Made by a program: the position numbers and the translations under genes. Source: Diphasiastrum complanatum (lineage: Eukaryota; Streptophyta; Lycopodiopsida; Lycopodiales; Lycopodiaceae). Taken from it: a stretch of 64,000 bases of DNA. Location: NCBI GenBank assembly GCA_029204225.1, contig CM055113.1, positions 8,149,352-8,213,351 on the forward strand, given 5' to 3'. Below the pieces are notes generated by a model, which worked only from the letters and a program-made list of their open reading frames with translations, made no database searches and was not told the origin of the DNA. Positions 34,980-45,456 of this stretch are shown here, one piece after another (the stretch's first letter is position 1; each line of letters starts with the position of its first letter).

Positions 34980-35343
34980 TGATCAAAAGGGAAAGATCAA
35001 GGTGAGCCTTCTACTTTTGCTGGCAAGAAGAAAGATAGATCCAATATTAAATGTTTCTATTGTGGAGTCAAAGGACATTTTGCTAGTGATTGCTTCAAGA
35101 AGAAGAGAGATCAAGGTGAGAAGCAAACCAATCTAACTCTTGATGAAGATGGTGCTATGAACAAAATTCAAATGATGCTTTTGTTACCTCATCTTGCTTA
35201 TTTGCTAATCATGGAGAAGTTGCTCCTTGGTGGATTGATAGTGGAGCCATATCACATATGACTTATCATGAGGAGTATTATTCATCATTGATGGCACTTG
35301 AAGGTGACAAGAAGGTAATCTACAAGACCAATTGTAGTCGGTT
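34980..35343 (+). pseudogene. Copia element F continuation: zinc knuckle and protease
   Basis: Frames here read KGKDQGEPSTFAGKKKDRS, then a complete zinc knuckle CFYCGVKGHFASDC, then after a frameshift WWIDSGAISHMTYHEEYYSS, the protease site. The text joins logically to the F gag that stops at 26,383 (KGKF). Element G therefore appears to lie inside F. The junction repeats an ATCAAA(A)GG(C/G)AAG word, so the 3' end of G was probably lost by recombination or deletion. Confidence 0.75.
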
Positions 35344-35475
35344 GTAGTATAGGGGTCCGTTCACTGGGAGCCACCCGTGCGCACCTGCATAACAACAAAG
35401 AGAGAAGGGAGATAGAGAAAGGAGATAGAGAGAGGTAGAGAGAGGAGATAGAAGGAGAGATGAGAGAGAGAGTGC

Positions 35476-35565
<90 letters not shown>

Positions 35566-35812
35566 GATGAAGATGTGTACAATGAAAAATGGCCTCCTTA
35601 TATAGTTGAGGAGGGAGGGCCATCTTGGATCTCATTGGCCTATTTACAATGGCATCCTAGCCCTTCAAAAGTGTCTGGGTCCTCTCAAGGTCATTAGTCA
35701 CCAGACTTGGAATTAAATCTAGGCGTGACCAATAATCTCGAACACTGGAGGGCCGGTCTACCATATTAGGACTATTCTAGGTCCTTTACCGAATATGGCC
35801 ATAACACTTCCT
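35344..35812 (-). mobile_element. LTR-like block with a (GA)n tract
   Basis: It lies directly after the protease fragment of F. On the - strand it could start TGTTATGGCCATATTC and end CTATACTACA. 35,476-35,561 is an uninterrupted AG tract, flanked by interrupted GA-rich DNA. The TG...CA ends and position suggest an LTR, but I see no duplication of flanks and no second copy in the window. Confidence 0.4.
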
Positions 35813-37990
35813 ATGAAATAACAAAGGTGGCCTATTACGTTGGAATATTTGTATGGCTTTGTTAAAGAGCAACACAACTTAGGACTCACATATCCATCCA
35901 TCCAAGCAAAAATATCTTACGCTTCCTAAACTAACTAGATTACAAACTTGTTTATGCAATTAAAACAACTTTTGGAGCAACATCTTTCTTGTGATTTGCC
36001 ATTGCCCCTTTTAGGTGTCGAATGAACTTCACTCTAAGCTTAAATTTTGTGGCCACTTTACTTTTGCATTGGTTTGGACACTTAAAAGCTTGGCCTCTAT
36101 TGTTTATGTATCTTTCCAAATTATGTTTTTTGAATCAAACTGTGGATGATATATCCTAGTAAAATTTCTTGTCTAAAGCCCCTCTAATTGCTTTCTACCT
36201 AGTTTACTATGTTAGACCTATACATACATCCTACATCCAACCTTATAAAACGAGGTTGTTATACTTTGGATGATATTCCCTAACCGTGATGGTGATGTAT
36301 GCCATTAGGAAAAATGGCTCTTTTTGACATTTTATCAAATATAGGTAGTAAGTATAGTGTCTTTGTCCATTATTTACTCTTGATGATTAATTGGCTACTT
36401 ATTGCACTTTCTACAAATTTTGAGACTTTTGATCACTCCTTTTGAGTGTCATTATGATCTATGATACTCTTCACTTCAACCATTTTCCCTTTCTTTATGC
36501 CTTCATTCGTTACGTTTAAGTGCTGTTGAGAGACTTGAGACAAGGTGGTTTTGTTATTCACTTTTTTGATAAGTCGCTTACTCAATGTCGTACTTTTTTT
36601 TAGCTATAATCGAACATGATGCATATTTGAAGAGCCTTTGATATCCATGTCCGCTACTGGGTTTTGCTATGCTGAGCCGTATGGTAGATGTAGCGGGTCT
36701 CCCTGCATGTCCTACCTTTTTTGTTCTTATTTTGATTTGGTATGCATGTATAGTTACTCCAAAGAAATAAGATCTTGCATACTCCAGGACCGCTTCGGTG
36801 GATAAATTTCCAGGTCTACCTTGTATACCAATAATTTTTTCAAAATGGAATAGTTCAGGGGCTTTGCACACAGAAAACTACATCTTTCACAAAGTCTCAC
36901 GTAGGTCCAGGTTTACCACCAGAAAAGGCCACTAAACAGACTGCTTATACAATAAATGCTCTATTATGAAACTTACTAAATCATATTCAATCTTTTTTAT
37001 GTTTAGATAGTATGTTGTCAAGTTCAATTAAACAAGCAAAGTTTGTGGGTCCGACGATGAGTATATGAGCACACACACACACACACACACATTTTTCACC
37101 ATGTTGGGTATGCTACTATGTTGTACTTAAACAGTATGTTATAGCAAGTTGCAACGTTAACTGACCCGTGAAACTGAATTCTGATGAATCAGTTCAATAG
37201 TATATTCAAAAGATACACCGTCCATGTCCTATCATTGATACAATCAAAGAGGAAAAAGTGTCAGAAGATGGGTTTTGTAGCCGAGGCAAAATATGTGTAT
37301 CCCGATTTTTGGACGTGTCCAGTTATGCAGCCTAGCACAGAAAAATCAATCAGTAACTTTCCCAGCAGCGAGGCTGTGCTGCCAAATCATATGAAAGTGA
37401 TAAGATTTATGCACTCTTTTGGGGGCAAGCGTAGTACTGCAGACACAGTGACACACTCCCAACTTCTCTGTATCACTGACAAGTGACACAGACATAAGTT
37501 ATTATCAACTGCTTGGAACTTTGTGCTGTATACTTAGCTATAAACTTTGCTACATCCTCCGATGCAGCTAGCTCAATCATACCCAATTTCGGTCCGTCTG
37601 TCCGGACTGCTGCAGCACGGATTATCATGGAAAGGATGCATAGCCAACTTGAAATGCTTAGTCGGTATGCTAAAAATGTAGCACTATATTGCATGCAAGC
37701 GATTTCAATGCAGTGTTATACTCAGAGAAGTGGATTGGACACTTAAGTCATTTAAGCACCAACTTAGAGAGTCTCAAAGTATGAGCCTTGAGACACAGTT
37801 TGTCATTGATTTCCATCATTCTTAAACTTTACATTGCCTTCATCGAGACTCGAGAGCTAGAAATCTTCGTCCAAGTAACCAATAACAAGAAAACAAAATT
37901 CCAGCTTCCTACCTCTTGCTTCCGACCCACTGATTGAGATGGTTCACAATTGCCCAGATGCTTTGATAATCTATGGAGTCTCAACTTTTC
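35813..37990. other. No gene seen
   Basis: AT-rich sequence with short unsupported ORFs. A short CA run occurs at 37,073-37,092. I found no TE domain, terminal repeat or RNA gene. Confidence 0.5.
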
Positions 37991-38869
37991 AATTTGAAAA
38001 TTCAGTATCTTGTTGACGGGCGAGCAGTGATGATTTAGGAGGAAAGTCGATGGCCGTTGATGGGTGGCCGATGTATGTGTGTGTATGTACGTGGTCGTCC
38101 ATTCGAGTCTAGCAAAAATTCAAATCTTGAGAAGAATTTGAGTCATCGAGAATTTCGAGTCGTGAGAAAAATCGAGTCGTGAGAAAAATCGAGTCTTGGG
38201 AAAAATTTGAGTCTTGGGAAAAATTCGAGTCTTTCGAAAAATTTCGAGTTTTGAAGAAAATTTGAGTCATCAAATAATTTGTGTCATCAAATTCGAGTTA
38301 TCAAATAATTTGTCTTTACAAAAATTCAAGTCATTCTAGAAATTCGAATCGTTCTAAAAATTCGAGTCTGCTTAAAAATTCAAGTTTTCCAAATAATTTG
38401 AGTCATTGAAAAATTCGAACTTTCCAAAAAATTGAGTTGTTCAAAGAATTTGAGTCATTGGAAAAATTCAAGTCTTTAAAAAATTACGAGTCTTCCAGAA
38501 ATTTTAAGTCGTCCCAAAAATTCGAGTCTCGAAAATTCGAGTCGTTATAAAATTCGAGTCATTTGAGAAAAATTCGAGACTTTATGAAAAAAATTTGAGA
38601 CATTAAAAAAATTCGAGTCTTTCCAAAAATTCGAGTCATTCTAAAAATTCGAGTCGTTCTAAAAATTCGAGTCTTCCAAAAAATTTCGAGTTTTCCAAAA
38701 AATTTCAGCACATTCATAGATATTTCTGAGCTACTACGAATTCATGCCAAGATCTCTTTTGTATTTTGTCACTATTTTCAACCAATATCTTTGAATCGCT
38801 ATAACATTTCAATGTGCATACTCCTAGAATGAAATCTAGGGTTAACTGACAAGGCGATGGCACTTTGAT

Positions 38870-39052
38870 TATCACAAAATAATAATGTCGGAGCATATTG
38901 GAAACAAACTTCTCGACAAAGAGGTCAGATTGCAGTACTATCGAACGCAAGATATGACAGCAGATTTTTTTACCAAAGCATTAAGCTTGGATGCACACAG
39001 AAAGTTCTGTGCAGAACTAAGTTTGAAGGTCAAGGCATTCATGGAATGTTAG
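38870..39052 (+). pseudogene. Copia RNase H C-terminal fragment
   Basis: The + frame reads HIGNKLLDKEVRLQYYRTQD then MTADFFTKALSLDAHRKFCAEL, ending at TAG 39,050-39,052. This is the tail of a copia polyprotein, with the D.FTKAL motif and a degraded H.K.IE box. Nothing else of the element is nearby. It lies in the centre of the foldback-like element. Confidence 0.75.
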
Positions 39053-39285
39053 ATTATTCTCGAAGTGTAAGCAGAAGAATCGAGCCAAAGTCAAAATAAT
39101 TAACCATCAAAGACTCCTTGATTGCTCTTTCCCCAGATGATGATTGTCCTTACATACCTACTGATTGATAAGTGCTTCACTTCATTACTACACACAATGA
39201 GATGATGAGAGAAATGAGAAAACTGAATCTCGCTACAATGGAAAATAATACAATAATACGTCTCAGCCTAGCATAGTATCATCAA

Positions 39286-39331
<46 letters not shown>

Positions 39332-39362
39332 TCTCTCTCACTCTCTCTCTCTCTCTCACACA

Positions 39363-39790
39363 AACCAATAATGAACGTATAGCTGATGAAGGCCATTCTC
39401 GCAAACCAATAATGAAGGAATAGTTTGGATTACCTTTAGTATAGAAAGTTAAAGAGTTCCTCTTACATTGTAAAGAAATTACCTCTTACATTGCAAACAA
39501 ATAATGAACGTATAGTTCGGATTACCTCTTACATTGCAAACCAATAATGAACGTATAGTTCGGATTACCTTTCGTAAAGAAATGTAAAGAGTTCCTCTTA
39601 CATTGTTCAAATTACCTATTACATTGCAAAACCAATAATGAACGTATAGTTCGGATTACCTTTCGTAAAGAAATGTAAAGAGTTCCTATTACATTGTTTG
39701 GATTACCTCTTACATTGCAAACAAATAATGAATCTATAGTTGATGAAGGCCATTAGCCATTATCGCAAACCAATAATGAACGTCATTAGA
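39363..39790. repeat. Minisatellite of AACCAATAATGAACGTATAG-type units
   Basis: Repeats combine AATAATGAACGTATAGTT, CGGATTACCT and CTCTTACATTG in several orders. A higher unit of about 120 bp (39,540-39,655 against 39,640-39,720) is visible. CT/CA microsatellites at 39,293-39,360 lead into it. No coding potential. Confidence 0.7.
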
Positions 39791-40639
39791 GGAAGTTTGA
39801 GCTCAAAATGGGCCGCATATGAATTCGTGCCAAGATCTCTTTTGCATTTTGTCACTATTTTCAACCAATATCTTTGAATTGCTATAACTTTTTAGTAGTA
39901 GCTCAGAAGTATTTATGAATGTGCATTGCTTATGAATTTTTTTGGAAGACTCGAATTTTTAGAATGACTCGAATTTTTGGAAAGACTCGAATTTTTAGAA
40001 TGACTCGAATTTTTGGAAAGACTCGAATTTTTTTTTATGACTCGGATTTTTCTAATGTCTCGAATTGTTTCAGAAAGTCTCAAATTTTTTAGAGTCAAAT
40101 TTTTGAGACTCGAATTTTTGGGACGACTCAAATTTTCTGAAAGACTCGGAATTTTCCTAAGACTCAAATTTTTCCAATAACTCGAATTCTTTGAACAACT
40201 CAATTTTTTGGAAAGAACGAATTTTTTAATAACTCGAATTATTTGGAAAACTTGAATTTTTAAGAAGACTCAACTTTTTAGAACGACTCAAATTTCTAGA
40301 ATGACTTGAATTTTTGTAAAGACACGAATTATTTGATGACTCGAATTTGATGACACAAATTATTGGATGACTCAAATTTTTTCCATAACTCAAAATTTTT
40401 CGAAAGACTCGAATTTTTCCGAAGACTCAAATTTTTCCCAAGACTCGATTTTTCTCACGACTCAAAATTCTCGATGACTCGAATTTTTCTCAAAATTTGA
40501 ATTTCTTCTAGAACCGAATGGACAACCATGTACATACACACACATACATCGGCCACCCATCAACGGCCATCGACATTCCTCCTAAATCATCGCTGCTCGC
40601 CCGTCAACAAGATACTGAATTCTCAAATCATCGACCGTC

Positions 40640-40827
40640 ACTAGATCGACCGCCATTGCCAATCAACGACGGGCACTCACAACTAGTATATATATATATA
40701 TACTAGTTGTGAGTGCCTGTCGTTGACGGGCACTAGATTGGCCACCATTGCTCGTCAACGACGGGCACTCACAACTAGTATATATATAAACTAGTTGTGA
40801 GTGCCCGTCAATGGCGGCCGATCTAGT
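40640..40827. repeat. Pair of long palindromes (compound hairpin)
   Basis: Palindrome 1 spans 40,664-40,725: CAACGACGGGCACTCAC... around a central (TA)n, with one mismatch over 31-bp arms. Palindrome 2 spans 40,760-40,809, a perfect 50-bp palindrome built from the same arm. The outer words CTAGATCGACCGCCATTG (40,640) and CAATGGCGGCCGATCTAG (40,809) also pair across both. It lies 12 bp outside the right arm of the foldback-like element. Confidence 0.85.
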
Positions 40828-43340
40828 TCTGCCATTTACACACATTTGTACCGATCTTTGTGAATTATTCTCTGACAGATTGGCATGATAATACATGATC
40901 GACCCCAATCTGGAATATGTTGCTACCGATTGCAAGTTAGATAATAGAGTTGGAGCTTGGGTGCTATATAGAAATCTATGCATTGTGCCAGGTCATGGAG
41001 CAGCTTTGCCTTTTTCCCCGGGCCTGGGGTCGGGACCATTGCTCAAATAATTAGAAGTTTAAGCCTTGTCTCCCGAAAATTTTGAGCTCAAAAGTCTTCA
41101 GAGTTTCACTTGGGTTGAATCCTTATTATGAGAGCCTTCCTCCTTGGGAGGCTGTTTAGTCAAGAGCAGTTATACCCCAGCCAAAGGGGAAGGCACAAGG
41201 GCAACAAGCCTTTCTTGCAATACTTTTCTGGTTACAAGTTTTTTACAAGACCCACAATGTGTTCATGTGGATATGTTGCATAGTTAGTGACTTAGAGGCT
41301 ATGCTAGATGTAATTGGATGTTCACACACAATTTTTGGTGGAAAGTATCAATCTTTGGCAAGTACAATGTAAACTAGACTTTATAAGATGGGTCCAAAAT
41401 ACAGCGAATGAGCACTTGGTGGTATGACATGAGGTGTGGAATCCCAAGGGTTATACACTATTCAAGGCAAGGGCTTGTAAATGCCATGGAGTGGAATGCT
41501 TTATATAAACCAAATAATTCTTTTTTAAAAGCTTTTTTACAAGTTATGATTGTAATCCCCTACCTAGGCCAATTGCTCGATAACATCATAATGTCATGCC
41601 CAAGCTAGCTTAAGGGCATTCTACCACATAATGCCCCAAAATTGAACATAGAAGAAAATTCAAACAAAGCATAAGGTGTTTACATCATGTAGATTGTTGT
41701 TACACTATATGCTTTTATATTAAAGCTTTGTTTACTTCTAGACTATACCTTTAAGAAGAGAAAGTGACTTGATCATGCCCTATTTGAAGACATCTACGGT
41801 CTCAAAGCTAGAAATTTCAATCTCCAATGTTCTTTATGGATTCTCTTCTTTAAAGAAAGTTAACAAAATGTACATGTCACATGAATGCCAATTTTAAAAT
41901 CTACCCTTGAAGTGTGGAAGCCAAATGAAAATGTTAAAACAGTGATATCAAATCCCCCTAATTTTGTCTTAGAACTTTCTTTGAAGGCATTAAGACTCTT
42001 TACATACTTGACTTGGTATTGCTCGATTACCATGTGAATCATTGTCAGTTTGACAGATTCAAGACATTAGGCTGTGGGAATCCAAGAAGGAGATTTCTCA
42101 AGCAATCAGAATGAAATCAAAATGCTCCATTGAGCTTTGCCATTGGAAGTAAAATTTGTGGCTTTGAAATTGCAAATTGCTCATTGCAGCTCAATACCTA
42201 ATAGCACTGGATGAAATGTGAAATAGTACTGAAGTTCTTGGTTGAAATAAGGTATCTACAAGCTATTTCAAGGTTCTATGAGAGACAACTTGAAGTTGAG
42301 AAATCTGGTGTAGAATGAACATTTAGGATTTTATGAAAAAAGCTTTCAAAAAACCTATAATTCAAGGAGTTCTTCAAATAGCATATTCATAGTTTTCTTG
42401 AGGAAGCTAGAGTGAACTCAACAAGGTGGAGATTTCTTTTTTAAGGTGCCAGACCATGGAGAGAGAAGAGAGAGTGTGATTTTAGGATTTCATTTTTGTA
42501 ACTCTAGTGTAGAGAGAGGAGTGAGAGACCTCGTGGGTTTGCCCAGTGAAGTTGAACACCTAGTGTAAGCGAGTGCTCAATTTCTTAGAGAAACGATTCA
42601 TCACACCTCCAAGACAATGTTCATTAGATTGATACTTTCTTGGATCAAAGGTCATGACCTAAACATTATTGACCATTAGATCATAGAGGACCATGGGATC
42701 TGAGAAGGAGGCACAAAAACTTTTTTAAAAGTTTTCAGGCTACAAGCGACCCAATAAGTGAATTTGGAGTGAAGGCCATAATTTTTTGAAACAAAAAACT
42801 AGTTCATTATCTTATAATGTCTTTTACTTTATGATCTTTTTTTATTTGGGGGTAGTCTAAAATCCTATTTCCTCTAAATTAAGGGCAAAAAAGGAATGTA
42901 TACTACAAATAATCATGGGAATAAATTGGATTAGAGGTCTACTTGGATCATTCTAAGGGGAAGGTAATTAGTGATGCCATGTTGGAGCATTTCACAAAAG
43001 CTTATGTACATGTGCCAAAGGATGAGAGAAATGCAGAAGATTCACATAAGCGAGGATATGATCTTAGATGAATCGGGTGATTTTGAGATTGATGGAAAGA
43101 TTTCTAATATCTTGAAAGAAGATGAGAGCATTGTATCTCATGAGATTGAGCACAATGATCATGATGGACACGAGGGTCATGATTGATTTCCACCTATTGA
43201 GGAGTCAAAGGGGAGCTATTTGATCTTTGGGATACTCTAGACATTGCTACAGATTGTTTATCTCTCACTCTTATCACATTGGAGCTTATGAGAGAGAGAG
43301 TTAGAAATCTTTGTTTTATAAAGGATAAGAATGATCTCCC
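40828..43340. other. No gene assigned
   Basis: AT-rich. A 71-codon frame at 42,971-43,186 (KDERNAEDSHKRGYDL in another frame) has no recognised domain. No terminal repeats or LTR features were found. Confidence 0.45.
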
Positions 43341-44360
43341 TTTCGAGTAATTTTTCTCCGATGAAATCATGCTTTATCTCAATGTGCTTGCTCTGGAAAT
43401 GATACTTGGGATTAACAAATAAAACAATTGTACTTTGATTGTCGCAAAAGATGGAAGTTTCTTATAACTGACTAAGATTAATATCTGACAATAGATGTTT
43501 GAACCAGATAGTTTCTTTTGCAACATGTGGGCAGAGATAATACAATCAAATTTTTCTTCTTGCCATTCCAAGAGATAGGACCTTTGTTGAATACAAAGAC
43601 ATATATTGATGTCGACTTTCTCTTGTCAACATCTCCAGCCCAATCTGCATCTGTAAAATCTTGAAGAAACTTAATGTGGTCATTCGAATCATCACTCAAA
43701 TTTTCACCATAACAAATGCAATAACTATGTGCTGATTGTAAATATCAAAAAACTCTAAGTAGGGCTTTCCAAAGAATGAATCTTGGATTCGACATGTATT
43801 GGCTTAGTGTACCAACTGAATAAGCAATGTCAGGTCTAGTACATATCATGGCATACATGAGAGAATCACAATAGAATGATAAGAATATTGTTTTATTTTT
43901 TTGAGTTCTTCGAATGACTAAGGACACTGGTCCTTCGAGTATTTCGAACTTAGATCCATTGGAGTTTTGGCTAGTACATATCATGCCATACATGAGAGAA
44001 TCAATAATAGAATGATAAGAATAATGTTTTATTTTTTTGAGTTCTTCGAATGACTAAGGACATTGGTCCTTCGAATATTTCGAACTTGGATCCATTGGAG
44101 TTTTGGCTAGCTTATAGTTGACCATTTTATGTTTGAATAATGTGTTATGAATGTACCTACGGCTGACTGATGTAAATCAATCTATGATCATGATCTCTAA
44201 AAATGTGTATACCAAGGCAGAAATGGACCTCCCCTAAATCTGACATATCAAATTCCTTTGATAACATCTCTTTGATGTCCTTTAGCATTCCAATGGCATT
44301 ACTAAATAGGAATGTGTTATCAACATATAATGTAATGACAATGAAATATGAATTCACTAA
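43340..44360 (-). pseudogene. Copia RT-RNase H fragment
   Basis: The - strand pieces are: ITLYVDNTFLFSN (RT YVDD box with Asn for the second Asp) and FDMSDLGEVHFCLGI (44,357-44,157); SLMYAMICTRPDIAYSVGTL and SQYMSNP (43,993-43,745); DFTDADWAGDVDKRKST and GPISWNGKKK (43,699-43,550), the RNase H start; then SKHIEIKHDFIGEKLL. Frameshifts separate every piece. A tandem duplication lies inside. No LTRs or gag are seen nearby. Confidence 0.85.
43849..44113. repeat. Tandem duplication of ~130 bp inside the copia fragment
   Basis: The CAT(G)(G/C)CATACATGAGAGAATCA...GGAGTTTTGGCTAG block occurs at 43,849-43,980 and 43,984-44,113, differing by a few bases. It repeats the RT-RNase H connection coding text (the MICTRPDIAY area). 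Confidence 0.85.
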
Positions 44361-45018
44361 TTTCTAGTAGACGTTAACAACCTTCTCCTTTAGCTAAGGC
44401 CGACTTCACATACATGGGCTGGCAATAGTGTCACATTGTCTCATTTCACACCCTCCATCTTTTCATTTTTATTGATTTAGATTTCACATAAAGGTGCAAA
44501 TAGAGCAAATAAGAGAATGCTCTCTGGCAACAAATGTAGGATAGTTTAGCCCTTAGGTGACGTCCAAGCCTTAAAAATTTAGACCGTCACCACACATTAG
44601 CCTTTAACGTTGACTTTCTTATGAACTCCATTGACTAACCTCAACACATAGTATTGCCTTTACAAGGCAAGGCCAAAAATGGTTCTCTACTCCTTGTTGA
44701 TAATTTATATTTTGTTTGGTGGTCCTTTCACAAGATTGTCAAAATAAATATTTTAGCTTTTTGACCCTTTGCAAAATCAATCGATTGCTAGAGTCATAGC
44801 CCTCTCCAAAGGTCGGTTTAGTTCTTAATTATATCAATCAAGGCTTAAAGGGAATCGATGGTTCTCATCAATCTTGGATGGTGCCTTGATCAGCCGATTC
44901 TACATATATAGTAGTTCTTGAAAATCTTCATATCCATCGATCTAGACAGCTTGTCGAAAAAGGCAAGATAGAATCTTGGGAACAAAGCCAATATTGAGGC
45001 AACAATGTAGAAAATCAA
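44361..45018. other. No gene seen
   Basis: No supportable ORF, repeat boundary or RNA gene. Confidence 0.4.
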
Positions 45019-45456
45019 TTACCCATCTAACAAATATAGTTGATGCTGCATAGATGCTCTCAACACCTCGCAGCCCTGGTCCACAAGAAAGGTGTTGCCT
45101 CCAGAGTCCAGCACTGCCACCTCAGGCAAGTAGTACGATGTCCTACCGATCCGCTTGGCATAAACCTTTTGGGTCGTCCGGTTTTTGTTTGTCCCGCATC
45201 TACGTTGTTGCTTACGTTTCTGCTGTTGCCGTTGCTGCTGCAGCAGATCAGCTCGATCAAGCCAATTAGTGTGCTCTTTTGCGCGTGTATCAATGTGTGT
45301 GGGCGAGAGTGAGCTTTTTGTGCAAAGAAGCCGATTTGTATTCTGGTTACGTGTTTGGACGGAATATCTAAAAGCTGCTGAATTGCCACAAGGCTTGTTT
45401 TCTTGATTGCAATCAGCTCGAGGAACTGTTATAAATCTAATATCTACAGCAGGCAA
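45019..45456 (-). CDS. Unrecognised 145-codon ORF
   Basis: The frame on the - strand has a basic, Gln-rich middle (LLQQQRQQQKRKQQRR) and an ordered C-terminal end (KRIGRTSYYLPEVAVLD, GNTFLVDQGCEVLRASM). Base composition is richer in G+C than the surroundings, and opposite-strand frames are open too. I know no family for it. It could be a small gene, a TE fragment, or an untranslated exon read by chance. Confidence 0.25.
   Translation of the reverse strand: MPAVDIRFITVPRADCNQENKPCGNSAAFRYSVQTRNQNTNRLLCTKSSLSPTHIDTRAKEHTNWLDRADLLQQQRQQQKRKQQRRCGTNKNRTTQKVYAKRIGRTSYYLPEVAVLDSGGNTFLVDQGCEVLRASMQHQLYLLDG

Larger units (their letters stand above)
37991..40628. mobile_element. Foldback-like element with long repeat-rich inverted arms
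   Basis: The left arm (37,991-38,736) and right arm (39,896-40,628) are inverted copies. Outer ends ATTTGAAAATTCAGTATC and GATACTGAATTCTCAAAT pair, followed by TTGTTGACGGGCGAGC(A)G and GATGGCCGTTGATGGGTGG. Most of each arm is a run of imperfect ~15-20-bp units of the type AAAAATTCGAGTC(A/G)TT. The arms end at GAGCTACTA / TAGTAGCTC around a 1.16-kb centre. Long inverted arms made of short tandem repeats are the hallmark of foldback elements. The centre holds a copia RNase H scrap and a minisatellite, and no transposase. Confidence 0.75.

Noticed and set aside
37991-40628. CRISPR-like array in the repeated AAAAATTCGAGTC units
   Set aside because: Units are degenerate, have no regular spacers, and form inverted arms in a plant nuclear context.
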